Notes under the pieces: generated by a model
What the model was told of the DNA's origin: nothing
Databases searched by the model: none
The model's input: only the letters and a program-made list of their open reading frames with translations
In this document: positions 59,340 through 64,000 of the stretch, piece by piece
Layout: every line of letters begins with the position of its first letter
Numbering within the stretch: position 1 is the first letter of the stretch
Made by a program: the position numbers and the translations under genes
Assembly: GCA_018384365.1 (NCBI GenBank)
Contig: JAHAYX010000017.1
Span: 62,001 to 126,000 of the forward strand
From: Clostridiaceae bacterium
Lineage (GTDB): Bacteria; Bacillota; Clostridia; Oscillospirales; QAMX01
Length of the DNA: 64,000 bases
Direction: 5' to 3'

Positions 59340-60595
59340 CAGTCCTTGACCTGCTGCAGATACTTTTCAAACTCCGCATCGTTGCACTGGACAAAGTGTC
59401 CGGGGCAGACCTCACGGAATGTGGGCTTGTCCACCGTATAATCATGCTCTGCCAGCGGATTATAGACAATTCTCTTCCTCTGCTTCTCGTAAATCGGGTC
59501 AGGCAGCGGAATTGCCGACAGCAGCGACTTGGTATACGGATGCAGAGGATGACGGAAGAGTTCGTCGGACGAGGCCAGTTCCACCATCTTGCCATAATAC
59601 ATCACGCCGATGCGATCCGAGAAATACTTAACGACCGACAGGTCATGCGCAATGAAGAGGATCGTCAGGCCAAAGCGGTGCCGCAGATCGTTCAGCAGGT
59701 TGATCACCTGCGCCTGAATGGAAACATCCAGCGCGGAAACTGGTTCGTCGGCAATGATCAGATCCGGATTCATGATGATGGAGCGTGCGACGCCGATTCT
59801 CTGGCGCTGGCCGCCGGAAAATTCATGCGGATAGCGATCGGCGTGCTCACGAACCAGGCCAACCAGCTCCAGCATTTCATAAACCTTTTCTTCGATCACT
59901 TTTTTATCGCGTTCGCCCTGGATAATCAAACCCTCGGAGATGATCTCGCGGACCGTCATTCTGGGGTTCAGGGAAGCGATCGGGTCCTGGAAAATCATCT
60001 GGATGCGCGTGACAAGCTTCGTCTTTTTCGCGCGGCGGAGCTTTTCGTGGAACTCCTTCTCAAGACGCGACTTTTCCTCGCCGGCGGCAGCATCAATCTT
60101 CGGCTGATATTCGGCCGTGATCTTCTCGATCTGCTCTGCGGCATATTTTTTGTCGCACTTCGTCTGGTCCTCGTCCGCCAGTTTGATCTGCCGGCGGTTC
60201 TCCGCTATGATGCTGTCCATCTCGGTCTTTGCCGTCTGCGCGGCGGTATCACGATCGGCCTTCGTCAACGTTCCGGCCTTCACCTGCGCGTCCAGCTCGT
60301 TAATGCGCGCCTTATAGGCCTCGCGTGCGGCACGGATAGCGTCGCGGTAGGAGCGCTTACCTGCCGCTATACGGATGCCCTTGAAAAAAACGTTGCCGGA
60401 CGTGATGTTATAGAGTTTGATGATCGAGCGGCCGGTCGTTGTCTTTCCGCAGCCGGATTCACCGACGAGGCCAAATACCTCGCCCTCGTGTATCTCAAAG
60501 CTGACGTCGTCAACGGCTTTCAGTTCGCCGCCTTCCATCTTAAAATACTGGCAGAGATGCTCTACCTTAAGCAAAGTTTCCTGATTATTCTGCAT
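59339..60595 (-). CDS. oppF: Oligopeptide ABC transporter ATPase OppF-type with helical insertion
   Basis: 418 residues. Walker A GESGCGKT (45-52), Q-loop FQDPIASLNP (202-211), signature FSGGQRQR (259-266), Walker B DLIIADEP (278-285) and H-loop His 317 are intact. The C-terminal Opp/Dpp domain contains the family Cys-Pro (REVCPGHF). An unusual segment of about 120 residues (77-195, charged, helical, KxxE-rich) sits between the Walker A lobe and the Q-loop, where other OppF proteins have about 20 residues. It energises peptide import with OppD. It overlaps the oppD stop codon. Confidence 0.9.
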   Translation of the reverse strand: MQNNQETLLKVEHLCQYFKMEGGELKAVDDVSFEIHEGEVFGLVGESGCGKTTTGRSIIKLYNITSGNVFFKGIRIAAGKRSYRDAIRAAREAYKARINELDAQVKAGTLTKADRDTAAQTAKTEMDSIIAENRRQIKLADEDQTKCDKKYAAEQIEKITAEYQPKIDAAAGEEKSRLEKEFHEKLRRAKKTKLVTRIQMIFQDPIASLNPRMTVREIISEGLIIQGERDKKVIEEKVYEMLELVGLVREHADRYPHEFSGGQRQRIGVARSIIMNPDLIIADEPVSALDVSIQAQVINLLNDLRHRFGLTILFIAHDLSVVKYFSDRIGVMYYGKMVELASSDELFRHPLHPYTKSLLSAIPLPDPIYEKQRKRIVYNPLAEHDYTVDKPTFREVCPGHFVQCNDAEFEKYLQQVKD

Positions 60596-62750
60596 CTTCT
60601 ACCCCTCTTTTACTCTTCATTCTGGCGATTCTGTCCAGCACCGTCTTCGGCGGATCAACCTTCGGTGCATCCGGGTGCAGAAGCCAGGTGGCAGCATAAT
60701 GTGTATCACTGATTTGGAACATGGGGGGTTGACGCTCAAAGTCGATCTGCATTGCGTATTTGTTACGGGCCGCAAATGCATCGCCGACAGGCGGATAAAT
60801 CATGTTCGGCGGCGTGCCGGGAATAGCCTCCAGCTTTTCATTGGTATCCAGATCCGGCATGGAGGAGAGCAGCGCCCAGGTATACGGATGCGCGGCGCGG
60901 TAGAACACGTCCTCTGCGGTGCCGTATTCCACGATCTTGCCGGCATACATGACCGCAACGCGGTCCGCCATATTGGCAACCACGCCAAGGTCGTGCGTGA
61001 TAAAGATAACGGAGAGCTGACGTTCCTTCTTGAGCTTGTTGATCAGTTCCAGAATCTGCGACTGGATCGTCACATCGAGCGCGGTTGTCGGCTCGTCACA
61101 GATCAGGATATCCGGGTTGGCCGCAAGCGCAATCGCGATGACGATACGCTGGCGCATACCGCCGGAGAACTCAAACGGATACTGATTGTATCTCTTGCGC
61201 GGCTCTGCGATGCCGACTTCTTCCATCAGTTTGATCGCGCGCGCCTTTGCAATGCGCTTCGTCACCTTTGCGACAACGCCGGTGGCATTTTCCTTCAAAT
61301 AATCAATCACGGCCACGGTTTCGCGGTCGAAATCACGGCTTGCGCGGTCGGCAAGCATCGCTTCATAGTGATCGGCAAGGCGTGTGATCAGGTGGCAGAT
61401 ATTGCTGCGCACCAGATCCAGATCCGTTACGGACGCAGCCGCAACCGTCCAGCTTGGGTTCTTTCCATGCTTCACCTGGTGGTCATATTTCGCCTGGTTC
61501 TTGCGGTGAACCTTTTCAGCTTTGACATTCTTGCCAATCGCGTCAAAATAGCGGTTGATCTCGCTGTTCAGGCTGGGGGCAAACGTATAACTCAGGCTGT
61601 CTTTCGTGATGGCAAGGTCGTCAATCGCGGCCTTCACCTTCTCGGAGAGCAGTTTCTGCACGCGTCTGCATTCCGCGTGATCCAGTTTTTCCTTTTCAAA
61701 GACGGCAACGTTCTCGCGCAGTGCACGAACGGCCTCTTCCATACCGCGATAGGCCTCGTTTGCGGAGTGCATCAGGCCCTCTTTGGCGTTTTCAATGAAA
61801 TCCTTCATGAATTCGCGGTCGAGATACTCGCCCAGGAAATCATTCAGCTGCTCGACAGGCATATCCGGCAGCGCCTTTCCAGCAAAGGTCATATAATAGC
61901 CCATGCGGAAGAAGTTCGGTTCCGGAAGTGCAACGGCTTTCTTGAGAATTTCCTGCACCTCGCGCAGTGCGTGCACGACTTCCGTGTAATTCTCGGCCTT
62001 TTTCCCTTTATTCAGCTTGGATTTCAGGGAGGAAGCCAGTGCGGTCAGCCGTTCGGCATCTTCATGCACGACATACTCGTGAATCGACGCGCGCGCCTGA
62101 CGCGCGACACTGTTCACGCGGTAAGCGGCGTCCTTTGCGGCGTTTTTTTCCAGCTCGAAAGCCAGTACGTCGATATCATCAATTGCTTCAACGGCAGCTT
62201 CGTGTGCCTTATTGAAAGCGTCCTCCAGTTCAATATGCTTGAACTCGAACTTGTCAAATTTCTTGCATTTTGCGGTCAGTTCAGCTGCTTTTGCCTTATC
62301 GGAGCCTGCGACAGCAGCAATCATCATGCGGTTCAGGTTTGTAAGATAGGTATTAAAGGTCTCGCGGCTCTCCTTCTGGCGGGCCTTGCCCTTTAAAAGC
62401 ATGGCCTCGGTCAGCTGACGGCCAATCTTCACGATCGGGTTCAGGCTGGACATGGGGTCCTGGAAAATCATCGCAATTTTGTCGCCGCGGATTTTATGGA
62501 ATTCCTCTTCGGTGATTTTCAGAAGGTCTTTGCCGTCGTAGATAATCTCGCCGGCTTCCGTGATGGAATTGCCCGCCTGAATTCCCAGGATTGCCTTGGA
62601 GGTGACGGACTTACCGGAACCGGATTCACCCACGATAGCCAGCGTTTCGCCCTTTGCAAGGTCGAAACTGATGTCGCGGACAGCCTGCACCTTACCATTT
62701 GTCGTACGGAAGGATATTCTGAGATCTCGGACCTGTAACTTCATCTCCAT
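60585..62750 (-). CDS. oppD: Oligopeptide ABC transporter ATPase OppD-type with very large insertion
   Basis: 721 residues, about twice the family size (E. coli OppD 337). Walker A GESGSGKS (41-48), Q-loop [10 protein letters not shown] (96-105), signature FSGGMRQR (528-535), Walker B ILICDEP (548-554) and H-loop His 586 are all intact. The C-terminal GTPPNM (645-650) region of Opp/Dpp ATPases follows, though a strict iron-sulfur Cys pattern was not found. Residues about 120-500, inside the helical subdomain, are a charged, helix-rich insertion with coiled-coil potential. It starts two bases after the oppC stop (RBS within oppC). Confidence 0.9.
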   Translation of the reverse strand: MEMKLQVRDLRISFRTTNGKVQAVRDISFDLAKGETLAIVGESGSGKSVTSKAILGIQAGNSITEAGEIIYDGKDLLKITEEEFHKIRGDKIAMIFQDPMSSLNPIVKIGRQLTEAMLLKGKARQKESRETFNTYLTNLNRMMIAAVAGSDKAKAAELTAKCKKFDKFEFKHIELEDAFNKAHEAAVEAIDDIDVLAFELEKNAAKDAAYRVNSVARQARASIHEYVVHEDAERLTALASSLKSKLNKGKKAENYTEVVHALREVQEILKKAVALPEPNFFRMGYYMTFAGKALPDMPVEQLNDFLGEYLDREFMKDFIENAKEGLMHSANEAYRGMEEAVRALRENVAVFEKEKLDHAECRRVQKLLSEKVKAAIDDLAITKDSLSYTFAPSLNSEINRYFDAIGKNVKAEKVHRKNQAKYDHQVKHGKNPSWTVAAASVTDLDLVRSNICHLITRLADHYEAMLADRASRDFDRETVAVIDYLKENATGVVAKVTKRIAKARAIKLMEEVGIAEPRKRYNQYPFEFSGGMRQRIVIAIALAANPDILICDEPTTALDVTIQSQILELINKLKKERQLSVIFITHDLGVVANMADRVAVMYAGKIVEYGTAEDVFYRAAHPYTWALLSSMPDLDTNEKLEAIPGTPPNMIYPPVGDAFAARNKYAMQIDFERQPPMFQISDTHYAATWLLHPDAPKVDPPKTVLDRIARMKSKRGVEDAE

Positions 62751-62752
62751 AG

Positions 62753-64000
62753 TTAATCCTCCACTCCTCTCGTTGACGGGTTAAATGCATCGCGCAGACC
62801 ATTGCCGAACAGGTTGAAAGAGATCAGAAGCAGCGATACAAAGAGCGAAGGGAAGAACATTCCGTGCGGCGCGGTCGTCATGGCGACCTGTCCCTGGCTC
62901 ATCAGGGTACCGATGCTGGTACCGGCAAATTCCTGCAGGTTGATAATGCCGAGGTAGGTCAGCTGTGTTTCGGAGTTGATCACGCTCGGGATAATCAGTG
63001 CGCAGCTGGTGATGATCGTGCCGAGTGCGTTCGGGAAAATATGCTTGAACATCAGGCGGCGGTCCGAGGCACCAAGGGTACGCGCGGCAAGCACGAATTC
63101 CTGGCCCTTGAAGCGGTAGAACTGCTTTCTGGTCAGGGCAGCCATGCCGATCCAGCCCGTCAGGACAAACGCGAAGAGGAAGGCCGGGACGACACCTACT
63201 TTCTGGCCCAGATGCAGCTGGAACAACGTGGTACATACAATAAACGGCATGCCGGAGAGGATATCGGAGATACGGTCCATCGTCAGGTCGATTCGTCCGC
63301 CGTAATAGCCCTGAATCGAGCCATAAATTGCACCGATTGTCAGGTTAATCGCGGAAACGAGGATCGCAAAGATGATGGAGAAGCGTGCGCCGGTACCAAT
63401 CGCGCCGAAGAGGTCCTGGCCGAGGGAGTTCGTGCCAAAGAGGTACATCGGCTCATGGCCATTTACATAGATATAGTAGTTATAATAGCAGACACGGCAC
63501 TGCACGGCGCCGGACTTCTTTGCGCTGTAAATATAGCTGCCATCGTCGCCTTCGATGCGGAGGCTGTTGTATTCCCCGCCTTCGATTGCGGCATTGGTGG
63601 AATAAGCCGGGATGAAATTGCCGTCGTCATCCAACACGGGCGTGCCCTTGCCGTCCTTCACCTGATACCAGATGTTCGGATTATCCGCAATGTCGCAGAT
63701 ATCCTTCGGCTCGACATAGGGGTAGATGACCTGGATGCCGGTTTCATTCTGCCATTTCTGAATGGCTTCATACTCGGAGTATTTGAAAACGCGGTAAACA
63801 ATACCGTTTTCAAAATAACGGTTCGTCTCCAGGGTATAGGTATTGCTGGCCTTGTCCTGTCCGCGGTATTTCACATACGTCGTCGTAACATCCAGGATGC
63901 GCAGGACAGGATTCATACCGGTTTCCTCTGCAATGCCCTTCCAGTAGCTCAGGGAGAGATCATTCTGGCTGCCGTGGGTAGTGGCGCCGTCCAGAATGCC
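62753..64000 (-). CDS. oppC: Oligopeptide ABC transporter permease OppC-type (5' end outside the window)
   Basis: About 415 codons are visible. The frame stays open to the window edge and lacks the N-terminal membrane helix, so the start is upstream. About 190 hydrophilic residues are followed by the family block FGTNSLGQDLF (FGTDxxGRD in typical OppC/DppC). The membrane domain comes next with the EAA loop ARTLGASDRRLMFKHIFPNALG, which contacts the ATPases. The extracytoplasmic part is much longer than the usual 40 or so residues. It is the first visible gene of the operon oppC-oppD-oppF-DUF3899. oppA and oppB are presumably further upstream. Confidence 0.85.
   Translation of the reverse strand, partial: GILDGATTHGSQNDLSLSYWKGIAEETGMNPVLRILDVTTTYVKYRGQDKASNTYTLETNRYFENGIVYRVFKYSEYEAIQKWQNETGIQVIYPYVEPKDICDIADNPNIWYQVKDGKGTPVLDDDGNFIPAYSTNAAIEGGEYNSLRIEGDDGSYIYSAKKSGAVQCRVCYYNYYIYVNGHEPMYLFGTNSLGQDLFGAIGTGARFSIIFAILVSAINLTIGAIYGSIQGYYGGRIDLTMDRISDILSGMPFIVCTTLFQLHLGQKVGVVPAFLFAFVLTGWIGMAALTRKQFYRFKGQEFVLAARTLGASDRRLMFKHIFPNALGTIITSCALIIPSVINSETQLTYLGIINLQEFAGTSIGTLMSQGQVAMTTAPHGMFFPSLFVSLLLISFNLFGNGLRDAFNPSTRGVED

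Noticed and set aside
60585..62750. oppD as a fusion of two genes or a frameshifted pseudogene
   Set aside because: A single frame runs through with all ATPase motifs in order, no internal stop, and codon use stays uniform, so an insertion within one protein is the simpler reading.
1..64000. tRNA, rRNA or CRISPR arrays
   Set aside because: No cloverleaf-like sequence with CCA-type end, no rRNA signature and no regularly spaced repeats were noticed on reading. A covariance-model scan would be needed to exclude tRNAs formally.

Overview
The window is a GC-rich, densely coded stretch of a bacterial chromosome. It most likely comes from an anaerobic, spore-forming member of the Clostridia, and an Oscillospiraceae/Ruminococcaceae-like gut or plant-fibre organism is the best guess. 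The evidence is an [FeFe]-hydrogenase-type protein, spoIIE and three CotF-like coat proteins, the Firmicutes gene order rpoB-rpoC-L7Ae-rpsL-rpsG-fusA-tuf, FeoA/FeoA/FeoB iron uptake, RNase Y, TepA, and a carbohydrate-active gene set with two GH10 xylanases. The taxonomic placement is inference from gene content. No rRNA, tRNA, CRISPR array or prophage was recognised.

Layout. 1-6.2 kb: group B-like [FeFe] hydrogenase, NCS2 uracil/xanthine permease, 23S rRNA methyltransferase RlmA, a winged-helix regulator with a well-formed self-regulatory region, and a nucleoside phosphorylase. 6.2-9.3 kb: iron-uptake cluster feoA-feoA-feoB plus a 56-residue FeoB-associated protein, with the same inverted repeat in front of feoA and again in front of feoB. 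9.5-10.9 kb: polytopic membrane protein. 11.0-23.3 kb (minus strand): tuf, fusA, rpsG, rpsL, an L7Ae-family protein, rpoC and rpoB, with recognisable promoters for rpoB, the L7Ae/str unit and tuf. 23.4-28.1 kb: a candidate small RNA, a sugar isomerase-like gene, a zinc-ribbon protein, and spoIIE with a small membrane partner. 28.5-33.1 kb: a TetR regulator directly followed by a 1301-residue surface protein with SLH anchors.

33.2-48.1 kb carries carbon metabolism and coat genes. It has two GH10 xylanases without signal peptides, two aldose-epimerase-fold proteins, a DUF4867 protein, an HD phosphohydrolase and a cation/proton antiporter. It also has an operon hexokinase-pgi-phosphoglucomutase, and CotF-like proteins with promoters of mother-cell sigma type. 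48.1-57.8 kb carries a sirtuin, a beta-helix protein under a striking palindromic promoter, a YqeG phosphatase/M24 peptidase pair, a TepA protease, a lone serine recombinase coupled to a 36-codon ORF, and RNase Y, whose only good ribosome-binding site points to an AUC start codon. 57.9-64 kb carries a nucleoside hydrolase and the 3' part of an oligopeptide ABC-transporter operon (oppC partial, oppD, oppF, DUF3899).

Functionally, the sugar genes fit uptake and intracellular breakdown of xylo-oligosaccharides followed by hexose-phosphate interconversion, and the hydrogenase, permeases and nucleosidases fit a fermentative salvage lifestyle. The most unusual points are three: the Opp components carry large insertions (about 380 residues in OppD, about 120 in OppF, and a long hydrophilic stretch in OppC); EF-Tu has alanine in place of the P-loop threonine; and rny probably has a non-AUG start. 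Promoter and terminator calls are by-eye pattern matches unless stated otherwise.
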